28,159 bases of DNA, taken from NCBI GenBank assembly GCA_029237755.1, contig JAQZBT010000001.1, forward strand, positions 1 through 28,159, in the 5' to 3' direction. A model generated the notes under the pieces. That model saw only the letters and a program-made list of their open reading frames with translations, searched no databases and was not told the DNA's origin. This document shows positions 21,791 to 28,159 of this stretch, piece by piece. Position numbers and translations under genes: made by a program. The DNA is from Candidatus Saccharimonadota bacterium (lineage in GTDB: Bacteria > Patescibacteriota > Saccharimonadia > UBA4664). The number at the start of each line of letters is the position of its first letter. Within the stretch, counting starts at the first letter, position 1.

Positions 21791-23554
21791 GTGGCACGAA
21801 TCAGCGATACGATTACGCAACGCAGGCGACTGGGATACTTCAGTGTGATCCTGGTCGTCTTCGGTGCGGTACTGGTGGCGCGGCTGTTCTATTTGCAGAT
21901 CGTCCGCCACGATCATTACGTCGCCCAGGCGTCGGCCGAGCACACTCGTAAATACGAAGTGCCAGCCCGCCGGGGCGAGCTGTTTTTGCGTGACGGCGAG
22001 GGGACGACCCCGATCGCGCTCAACCAGACCCTGAAGCTGATCTACGCCGATCCGCGACTGGTGGACAACAAGGAGAAGACGGCCGAGAAGCTGTCATTCG
22101 TGCTGGCGATGTCCAAAGATGAACTTATCAAGCGCCTGAACCGGGGCATCGAATATACGGTATTGGCCGAGCGGGTGCCGCGCGAGACGGCCGAGAAGGT
22201 GGCCAAACTAGACCTCAAAGGTGTCGGTCTGGTCAATCGTGATTACCGGACTTATCCCGAAGGACAGTTGGCGGCGCAGACCGTCGGCTTTGTGAATGCT
22301 GACTTCGTCGGCCAATACGGCATAGAGGGTTACTTGAACGAACAACTGGCTGGAAAACCAGGACAGCTGGCGGCCAAGACCGACGCCCATGGCGTGCCTA
22401 TCGCCACGGCCGACAACATCTCCAAGCTGCCGGAAGACGGCAAGAGTTATGTATTGACCATCGACCGTAATATCCAGGCCAAGGTGGAGCAGGAACTGAA
22501 GACTCACATTGAGGCGGTGCGGGCGAAATCGGGCAGCATCGTGGTAATGGATCCCTGGACGGGAGAGATCAAGGCGATGGCCAACTTTCCCACGTTTGAC
22601 CCCAACACCTACAGCCAGGTGTCGGACTACAGCGTGTTTGTTAATCAGGCCGTGGCAAGCCAGTTTGAGCCCGGCTCGGGTGTGAAGGCGTTTACGCTGG
22701 CGGCGGGATTGGACCAGGGCAAGGTTACGCCCGACACGACCTACGATGACCCGGGCTGTAACCGCGTCGACGACCGGACCATCTGTAATGCCGCGGGTGA
22801 CAAGGCGGGACGGGGCAAGACCATGACCGTGGTGCTGAGGGACTCGCTCAACACTGGTGTCATGCACGTACTCAGGCTGCTCGGAGGTGACGTCAATAAG
22901 ATCAACCTGGTCGGCAAGAAGATCCTCTACGAGTACTTCACTCATAAGCACTTTGGATTTGGCGAGCGGACCGGCATCGAGCAGGCCAACGAGGCGCCCG
23001 GCGTCGTGAAGGAGCCGAGTAATGCCTCCGGCAACAACACGACGTATGCCAACATGACCTTTGGCCAGGGTATGAGTGTGACCATGGTGCAAATGGTGGC
23101 CGCGATGGCTGCGATTGCCAACGGTGGGACATGGTACCAGCCGCGCGTCGTGGATGCCGTAATCGGCTCGGACGATGAACCGCAAAAGCTCCCGGCCAAG
23201 GCGGTCCGGGAAGGTATTATCTCGAAGAAAACCGCTACCGACTTGTCTCAGATGTTGACGGTGGTAGTGGAACGCGGCTCGGGTTTCCGCGCCAAGATCC
23301 CCGGCTACACCAACCAGATAGCGGGCAAGACGGGTACGGCGCAGGTGCCGCGACCGGACGGGCAGGGCTATTACGCTGACCGGACAATCGGTACGTTCGT
23401 CGGCTTCGCTCCGGTGTCGAACCCGCGGTTCGTCTTGATGGTGCGTATCAACGAGCCCAAGATCAATGGTTATGCTGAAGTTACGACCGTGCCGGCTTTT
23501 CGGACCATCTGCGACTGGTTGTTTAAGTACTATGGGATACCGCCAACGTCATGA
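21791..23554 (+). CDS. ftsI: septal transpeptidase FtsI (class B PBP)
   Basis: 587 aa with GTG start at 21791; AGGA (21779-21782) is 8 nt upstream. Cytoplasmic N-terminus, membrane segment (about 15-36), pedestal domain (RRGELFLRDGEG), then the transpeptidase domain with SxxK at 296-299 (SGVK within FEPGSGVK), SLN at 352-354 and KTG at 513-515. The SxN type, as opposed to SSD in the mre-linked PBP2, separates the two paralogues. It crosslinks septal peptidoglycan together with FtsW. A TAGGAT hexamer 7 nt before the GTG could also be a -10, but the SD explanation is simpler. A hairpin follows the gene. Confidence 0.96.
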   Translation: MARISDTITQRRRLGYFSVILVVFGAVLVARLFYLQIVRHDHYVAQASAEHTRKYEVPARRGELFLRDGEGTTPIALNQTLKLIYADPRLVDNKEKTAEKLSFVLAMSKDELIKRLNRGIEYTVLAERVPRETAEKVAKLDLKGVGLVNRDYRTYPEGQLAAQTVGFVNADFVGQYGIEGYLNEQLAGKPGQLAAKTDAHGVPIATADNISKLPEDGKSYVLTIDRNIQAKVEQELKTHIEAVRAKSGSIVVMDPWTGEIKAMANFPTFDPNTYSQVSDYSVFVNQAVASQFEPGSGVKAFTLAAGLDQGKVTPDTTYDDPGCNRVDDRTICNAAGDKAGRGKTMTVVLRDSLNTGVMHVLRLLGGDVNKINLVGKKILYEYFTHKHFGFGERTGIEQANEAPGVVKEPSNASGNNTTYANMTFGQGMSVTMVQMVAAMAAIANGGTWYQPRVVDAVIGSDDEPQKLPAKAVREGIISKKTATDLSQMLTVVVERGSGFRAKIPGYTNQIAGKTGTAQVPRPDGQGYYADRTIGTFVGFAPVSNPRFVLMVRINEPKINGYAEVTTVPAFRTICDWLFKYYGIPPTS

Positions 23555-23559
23555 TCATC

Positions 23560-23640
23560 GGAGTGCTCTTCCAAATGGCCAGTATCATCGCCAGCACTCC
23601 GCTGCGCGCGCACCGTCCGGCCCTACGGGAGCGCCGGTTT
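23560..23640 (+). terminator. inverted repeat and weak terminator after ftsI
   Basis: GGAGTGCT / AGCACTCC (23560-23567, 23593-23600; 25-nt loop) is followed by CCGGC / GCCGG (23617-23621, 23633-23637) and TTT. Together with the promoter at 23654-23662 it splits the division cluster into two transcription units. Confidence 0.45.
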
Positions 23641-23653
23641 GAGCCTACAGATA

Positions 23654-23662
23654 TGGTAAAAT
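23654..23662 (+). promoter_or_regulatory. extended -10 promoter of mraY
   Basis: TGG-TAAAAT is a TGN extended -10. The start site near 23669 leaves a leader of about 10 nt without an SD. Confidence 0.55.
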
Positions 23663-23678
23663 AACACGAGCACAAAGC

Positions 23679-24734
23679 ATGTTTGACTTTCTTCCCACAA
23701 TTAATTTCATCCATGAACGCGAGCTGACATCGTTTGCGCGCATCGGCTTTATGGCGTTCGCGGCCTTCGTATTGTCCATGCTGCTCGTGCCTCTCTATAC
23801 GCGCCTTGGGTTTAAGTACAAGCTGTGGAAGCAGCCCCGCGAGACTGCCATTACCGGCGAGAAGGCGCCCATCTACCACAAGCTGCACGCGGCGAAACAC
23901 AAACGCAATATCCCGACCATGGGTGGCATTGTGTTTATCGTCACGGTGGCCATCATCACGATCTTATTCAACTTCTCGCGCAGTCAGACCTATCTGCCGT
24001 TGTTTGTGCTGGTTGCGGCTGGTCTGGTGGGGTTGTTTGACGACTACCTCAATATCCGTTCGGAGGGCCTGGGTATCGCCGGCATGCGGGGCAAGATCAA
24101 GTTCTCGCTGATCTTGGGTATCGCCATCGTGGGCGCGCTCTATTTCTATCTGAAGCTGGGCTACAACCTGATCCACGTGCCGGCGGTGGGCGACTTCAAC
24201 ATCGGCTGGCTCTACGTACCGCTCTTCATCGCGGTCGTGGTATCGACTGCTAATGCCGTGAATATTACCGATGGCCTGGATGGCTTAGCGGGAGGGTTGT
24301 TATCGACGGCCTTTGCCGTGTATGCCGCGATCGCATTCTTCCAGGGCAACTTCGGTATCGCCGCCTTCTGCGCTACGATTGTGGGCGCTTTCCTGACCTA
24401 CACCTGGTTTAGCATCTATCCGGCGCGGTTCTTCATGGGGGATTCGGGAGCGTTCGCGTTTGGTACGACTTTAGGCGTGATAGCCATGCTGACCAATACT
24501 GTTTTTGTGTTGCCGATCATCGCCGCGGTCTTCGTGGTCGAGGCTGGTTCGAGCGCCCTGCAGATCGCCTCCAAGAAGCTCTTCAAGCGCAAGATATTCC
24601 TGTCGGCGCCTTTGCACCATCACCTCGAAGCGATCGGGTGGCCGGAGACGAAAGTGACGATGCGCCTGTGGGTTATCGGCCAGGTGGTCGGCGCGTTAGG
24701 TTTGATACTGGCGTTACTCGGGAACCGGGCTTGA
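23679..24734 (+). CDS. mraY: phospho-MurNAc-pentapeptide transferase MraY
   Basis: 351 aa, about ten membrane segments. It transfers phospho-MurNAc-pentapeptide to undecaprenyl phosphate, making lipid I on the inner face of the membrane. Key motifs: KRNIPTMGG (75-83), catalytic DDYLN (121-125), NAVNITDGLDGLAGG (192-206), the loop GDSGAFAFG and the Mg2+/substrate loop LHHHLE near 316. The N-terminus is somewhat longer than usual before the first conserved block. It has its own promoter and no SD, and ftsW begins one nt after its stop. Confidence 0.97.
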   Translation: MFDFLPTINFIHERELTSFARIGFMAFAAFVLSMLLVPLYTRLGFKYKLWKQPRETAITGEKAPIYHKLHAAKHKRNIPTMGGIVFIVTVAIITILFNFSRSQTYLPLFVLVAAGLVGLFDDYLNIRSEGLGIAGMRGKIKFSLILGIAIVGALYFYLKLGYNLIHVPAVGDFNIGWLYVPLFIAVVVSTANAVNITDGLDGLAGGLLSTAFAVYAAIAFFQGNFGIAAFCATIVGAFLTYTWFSIYPARFFMGDSGAFAFGTTLGVIAMLTNTVFVLPIIAAVFVVEAGSSALQIASKKLFKRKIFLSAPLHHHLEAIGWPETKVTMRLWVIGQVVGALGLILALLGNRA

Positions 24735-24735
24735 A

Positions 24736-25956
24736 ATGAATCCGCTGGGAGGGAAGGCGGCCAGAGCACACCACCCTGACTATGTGATCGCACTTGTGAT
24801 CGCGATCCTCTTGGCCGTGGGGCTGGTGATGATGTACTCGATCAGCCCTATACTGAGCCACAAGCTGGGCGTAGGTGTAGAGCGCAACTTCTACTTCCTG
24901 AACCAGATCAAGTACGTCCTCATTGGCCTGGTGGTCTGGATCGTGGCGTCGTCGATCAGCTACAACAGGTGGCGCAAGTGGTCCCCGTGGTTGATGGGCG
25001 TTGCCATTATCAGCCTCATCGGACTCTTGATCCCGTCGATTTCGCACAGTTCCCATGGTGCCACGCGCTGGCTCGATCTCGGTCCGATCTCGGTGCAGCC
25101 GGCCGAAATTTTGAAGATATCGCTCATCCTGTATCTAGCGGCGTGGCTGGAGAAACGGCAGGAAGAGGTCAAATCGTTTTGGGACGGTCTCTTTCCGTTT
25201 GGCGTGATGGCGGGAGCAGCTGCTTTCGTGGTGGTGGTACTGCAAAAAGACATGGGTACCGCGATGGTGATCGCACTGTCGACAGTCGGCATGTACTTCG
25301 CTGCCGGGATGTTGTGGCGTCATCTGGGATTGGTGGCGGCACTGGGAGCAGCGGCCTCGTGGGTCTTCATCATGATGGCCCCGCACCGGGTCAGCCGTCT
25401 GACGACGTTTCTGGATCCTTCGCATGACGCTACCGGCCAGGGCTACCACATCAACCAGGCCCTGATCGCTATCGGGTCAGGGGGTGTGCTGGGCCTGGGA
25501 TTGGGTAAGAGTATCCAGGTTTACGGTTATCTGCCTGAGGCGGCCAACGACTCGATCTTTGCCATCATCGCCGAAGAGTTTGGCTTACTCGGCTCGATCG
25601 GAATCATCGTTGCCTTCGGTGTGCTGGCCTACCGGGGCCTGCTGGTGGCGCGATCGGCGCCGGATACTTTCTCGCGGCTGGCGGCGACGGGTATAAGTCT
25701 GTGGCTATTGTTTCAGTCGGTTATCAACATCGGCGCCATGCTGGCGCTCGTGCCCCTCACCGGTATTCCGTTGCCGTTCATCTCCTACGGCGGTACCAGT
25801 TTGATCATCTCCCTGTTGGGAGCCGGAATTCTTTTGAATATTTCCAAATACACGGTAAGAGAGGTAACTGATGCGGGTAGTCGTCAGCGGCGGGGGGACA
25901 GCCGGCCATATTTCGCCAACCCTGGCAACCAGCGACGCGTTAAAACAGCTCGATAA
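24736..25956 (+). CDS. ftsW: septal glycosyltransferase FtsW (SEDS family)
   Basis: 406 aa, about ten membrane segments. SEDS proteins polymerise lipid II; together with FtsI this one makes septal glycan. Recognisable are the loop SHGATRWLDLGPISVQPAEILK and the C-terminal signature LVPLTGIPLPFISYGGTSLI. FtsW rather than RodA is favoured by its position between mraY and murG. The last 28 codons, a basic tail (GSRQRRGDSRPYF ... NQRRVKTAR), overlap the start of murG by 86 nt in another frame, which is unusually long. No SD stronger than GGGCTTGAA precedes the ATG, so coupling to mraY is likely. Confidence 0.95.
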   Translation: MNPLGGKAARAHHPDYVIALVIAILLAVGLVMMYSISPILSHKLGVGVERNFYFLNQIKYVLIGLVVWIVASSISYNRWRKWSPWLMGVAIISLIGLLIPSISHSSHGATRWLDLGPISVQPAEILKISLILYLAAWLEKRQEEVKSFWDGLFPFGVMAGAAAFVVVVLQKDMGTAMVIALSTVGMYFAAGMLWRHLGLVAALGAAASWVFIMMAPHRVSRLTTFLDPSHDATGQGYHINQALIAIGSGGVLGLGLGKSIQVYGYLPEAANDSIFAIIAEEFGLLGSIGIIVAFGVLAYRGLLVARSAPDTFSRLAATGISLWLLFQSVINIGAMLALVPLTGIPLPFISYGGTSLIISLLGAGILLNISKYTVREVTDAGSRQRRGDSRPYFANPGNQRRVKTAR

Positions 25957-27058
25957 GGATATCGAACTGCTTTATATCGGCCAGGCCGACTCGATGGAGG
26001 CCCGGATCGTAGCGGCGTCCAAACTTAAGTTTGCCTCAATCCAGGCCGGTAAATTCCGGCGCTACCACTCTGCTTCGGCGTTGGGCAAACTCTTTAACCC
26101 CAAGACTCTGGGACCGAATCTGCGCGATGCCGGGCGGGCGGTCGCCGGTGTAGCCGGTGCGCTCAAGATCCTGCGATCGTTTAAGCCCGATGTGGTGTTC
26201 CTCAAGGGCGGGTACGTCTGCGTCCCGGTCGGTCTGGCGGCGCGGATTTTGCGCATACCCTATGTGATTCACGAGTCGGATGTGTCGCCGGGTATGGCCA
26301 ACCGCATGCTTGGACGCTGGGCGGAAAAGATCGCCGTCGCGTTCCCGGCCAAGAGCTACCATGATTTTCCGGCGGATAAACTCATCTATACCGGCAGTCC
26401 GGCGCGGCGAGGGATGGATGAGGATATTACGAGGGAGCAGGCGTTAGAGAAACTGGAGCTCGATCCAAAATTGCCGGTGTTGCTAGTGATGGGCGGTAGT
26501 TCGGGGGCGGCCCAGATCAACGACGCAATCGTGCAGGCATTGCCGGAGCTGCTGACGGTGTGCCAGGTCATCCACGTGACTGGCGAGCGGGAGCATGAAC
26601 GCGTCATGTTCGAACTCCGCCGGCAGGGCGAGCTGCCTCACCGCGAGCGTTACCACAGTTACGGTTTCCTGATGGCGGAGTACGTCCATGCCCTGGTCGC
26701 GGCCGACGTTGTGATCACGCGCGCCGGCGCCAACACGATCAATGATCTGGCCACACTGAAGAAGCCAACCGTACTAATACCGAACTATGAAATGGCCGGA
26801 CACCAGGTCGAGAACGCCAAGGTCTTGTCGCGCGCGGGCGCGGCGCGCGTGCTGGACGGTTCAAAATTGCGCACGGCGGTATTGGTAGGGGAGGTGAAGT
26901 ACCTGCTGACGGATAGGGAAGAGCAGGGGAGACTGAGCGCCGCAATTAGCCAGTTCGCCAAGCCGGATGCTGCGGTAGAATTAGCACAAGTGATATTGGA
27001 TGCTGGTAGGGTAGGGGAGAGTACCGAACAAGAACCGAACGAGGGTGATGCAGAGTGA
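25871..27058 (+). CDS. murG: lipid II-forming GlcNAc transferase MurG
   Basis: 395 aa. It adds GlcNAc to lipid I at the inner membrane face. The glycine-rich loop GGGTAGH lies at 7-13, fixing the start at ATG 25871, which has AGAGAGGTAA upstream. GGSSGA is at 208-213, and the C-terminal UDP-binding region TRAGANTINDLATLKKPTVLIPN with AGHQVENA is intact. The start lies inside ftsW, overlapping by 86 nt; the stop overlaps ftsQ by GTGA. A slightly long acidic tail (STEQEPNEGDAE) is unremarkable. Confidence 0.97.
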   Translation: MRVVVSGGGTAGHISPTLATSDALKQLDKDIELLYIGQADSMEARIVAASKLKFASIQAGKFRRYHSASALGKLFNPKTLGPNLRDAGRAVAGVAGALKILRSFKPDVVFLKGGYVCVPVGLAARILRIPYVIHESDVSPGMANRMLGRWAEKIAVAFPAKSYHDFPADKLIYTGSPARRGMDEDITREQALEKLELDPKLPVLLVMGGSSGAAQINDAIVQALPELLTVCQVIHVTGEREHERVMFELRRQGELPHRERYHSYGFLMAEYVHALVAADVVITRAGANTINDLATLKKPTVLIPNYEMAGHQVENAKVLSRAGAARVLDGSKLRTAVLVGEVKYLLTDREEQGRLSAAISQFAKPDAAVELAQVILDAGRVGESTEQEPNEGDAE

Positions 27059-27855
27059 ATGAACGCCGGGTAAAGACGAGCCGTCAGGCATACGGCAGGG
27101 GAGTGGCGGTCGCGCGGCCAGGTAGGGGAAAGCCGAAAGGGCCGAGCCTGAGCCTGGCGCAGCGGCGGTTTGTGATCCTGGCCGTGATCGTGGCGCTGGC
27201 GGTATGGGGGCTGACTCGGGCGTTTGCAATTACGGAAGTGGATGTGACGGCACCAAGCAGGGAAGAGGAGTTGAAGTCCACGACCAAGAAACTCATTGGC
27301 GAGTCGTGGCTGCAAGGCAATACTCTGACCCTCAATGGCGGCGACCTGGAGGAGCGGTTACTGAAAGAGGACCCGTTGCTCAGAAGCGTGGAGGTGCGCC
27401 GCAAGTTTTTCCATACAGTGAGCGTGACTGCCGTCTTCAAGCAGCCCAGCATGGGCTGGTCGTCGGATAACCAGAAGTACTTGCTGGACAGCGACGGGAC
27501 CGCTATCGGCGAGCTGCCGGCAGGCTCAACTCTCCCGGTGGTACAGGACGGCAGCAATCTGCCTGTAAAGCTGGGCCAGCGCGTGGCGTCAGCCCGCTTC
27601 GTCACATACGTGGGGAATCTGGTGCCCGGCCTGAAGGCGCTGGGCATCACGCCCAAGAGCATGGATGTGAAGGAGACGACCTTCGACCTGCATGTCACCA
27701 CCGATAAGGGCTACAAGCTCATCATGGACACCAGCCGGCCGGTAGAGGAGGGGACAAGGGACCTCAAAGCGGTGCTTGCCCTACTCGCATCCCAGAAGAA
27801 GGCTCCCACCGAGTATGTGGACCTGCGCATCGCCGGCAAAGCCTACTACAAGTAG
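27055..27855 (+). CDS. ftsQ: FtsQ/DivIB-type division protein
   Basis: 266 aa with a GTG start at 27055 overlapping the murG stop (GTGA). A basic cytoplasmic N-terminus (NERRVKTSRQAYGRG ...) is followed by one membrane segment (about 39-57), a POTRA-like domain (SVEVRRKFFHTVSVTAVFKQP at about 115-135) and a beta domain (WSSDNQKYLLDSDGTAIGEL). FtsQ scaffolds FtsL/FtsB at the septum. Its place after murG is conserved in dcw clusters, usually before ftsA/ftsZ, which would lie beyond this window. Identification rests on topology, the POTRA-type pattern and position. Confidence 0.88.
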   Translation: MNERRVKTSRQAYGRGVAVARPGRGKPKGPSLSLAQRRFVILAVIVALAVWGLTRAFAITEVDVTAPSREEELKSTTKKLIGESWLQGNTLTLNGGDLEERLLKEDPLLRSVEVRRKFFHTVSVTAVFKQPSMGWSSDNQKYLLDSDGTAIGELPAGSTLPVVQDGSNLPVKLGQRVASARFVTYVGNLVPGLKALGITPKSMDVKETTFDLHVTTDKGYKLIMDTSRPVEEGTRDLKAVLALLASQKKAPTEYVDLRIAGKAYYK

Positions 27856-27972
27856 CTCTGCCGTAGGGAGCGCATTGCTGTGTCAGCTTTCCGTTACTCT
27901 CTCGACGTACATCTAAGTACGCCTCGTTTCGTTACTCAAGCTTCCTTGCATTGCATCTCCCGACGGCAGAGC
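27855..27972 (+). repeat. long-range inverted repeat downstream of ftsQ
   Basis: A 16-bp stem with one mismatch (27855-27870 with 27957-27972) begins at the last base of the ftsQ stop codon and encloses about 86 nt. Inside are a 5-bp hairpin CGTAC / GTACG and a direct repeat CGTTACTC. It could be a structured RNA at the operon end or a small repeat element. No U tract follows it, and no gene is seen from 27856 to 28159. Confidence 0.55.
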
Positions 27973-28027
27973 GCGAACAACAGCCCGAAATGTACTTCGA
28001 CTTCCCTCTCTTTATGTTCGGTTTTTG

Positions 28028-28070
28028 TCGGGGTACACAACAAACGTGTGCAACGACCCCGACCGGGGGT
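28028..28070 (+). other. alternative GC-rich hairpins near the window end
   Basis: TCGGGGT-ACAC (28028-28038) can pair with GTGT (28046-28049) and ACCCCGA (28056-28062); alternatively ACCCC (28056-28060) pairs with GGGGT (28066-28070). The two folds are mutually exclusive, which is suggestive of a switch or attenuator ahead of the next gene. The following bases up to 28159 are AT-rich with no ORF. Confidence 0.35.
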
Positions 28071-28159
28071 TCTCGGGGGAAGCTAAAACACCATAAACAC
28101 GCATAAAAAAACGCAAAAATGAAAATTTTGAAAATTTGATCAAAACCTGCCAAAACGCC

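Noticed and set aside
1..28159. TGA recoding to glycine as in some CPR lineages
   Set aside because: TGA terminates several genes exactly at operon junctions, and no conserved domain continues through a TGA.

Overview
The window is about 28 kb of a bacterial chromosome, roughly 55-60% GC by eye, densely coding, with nearly all genes on the + strand. TGA works as a stop (for example at the mreC/mreD, mraY/ftsW and murG/ftsQ junctions), so this is the standard bacterial code. The content points to a Candidate Phyla Radiation (Patescibacteria) bacterium, most likely a Saccharibacteria (TM7)-like lineage. The evidence is a monoderm-style peptidoglycan and division gene set, two sortase-type LPxTG surface proteins with Cys-bearing domains of a kind I associate with this group, a class I lysyl-tRNA synthetase, a short HPF, a short SecA without a C-terminal zinc domain, and a compact dcw cluster. 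The phylum is an inference from memory of these families, not from a search.

Layout. (1) 1-2275, - strand: an accessory block with a partial unknown gene running off the left edge (1-635), a small basic protein (912-1166) and a lipoprotein (1415-2275). Each of the first two is preceded by a near-identical device that standard ORF calling misses: a sigma70-type promoter with a 17-nt spacer, a 24-codon mini-ORF starting 6 nt after the -10 (so apparently leaderless), a hairpin with a U tract, then an SD-led gene. One mini-ORF has tandem Trp codons, the other a Cys-Cys-x-x-Cys run. This looks like a pair of leader-peptide attenuators and is the most unusual feature here. (2) 2385-6811: the elongasome operon mreB-mreC-mreD-PBP2. 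(3) 6812-9777: greA, class I lysS and an orphan Cys-rich protein, each followed by a hairpin terminator. (4) 9796-16726: serS-hpf, secA-murD and an M16 peptidase. (5) 16723-19381: two LPxTG proteins, each with a strong promoter. (6) 19453-27855: the division/wall cluster mraZ-rsmH-(20-aa micro-ORF)-ftsL-ftsI-mraY-ftsW-murG-ftsQ. Its promoter carries phased TGGGT repeats (MraZ operator) and lies next to an inverted pair of perfect DnaA boxes.

The genes form one theme: lateral wall growth (Mre/PBP2), lipid II synthesis (MurD, MraY, MurG), septal synthesis (FtsW/FtsI/FtsL/FtsQ), secretion (SecA) and wall-anchored display (LPxTG proteins), interleaved with translation and transcription maintenance genes (lysS, serS, hpf, greA). 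Several core genes (lysS, serS, secA) have a -10-like hexamer only 7-9 nt before the start codon, which suggests that leaderless transcription is common in this genome. The last 304 nt after ftsQ hold no convincing gene but contain a long-range inverted repeat and alternative GC-rich hairpins.
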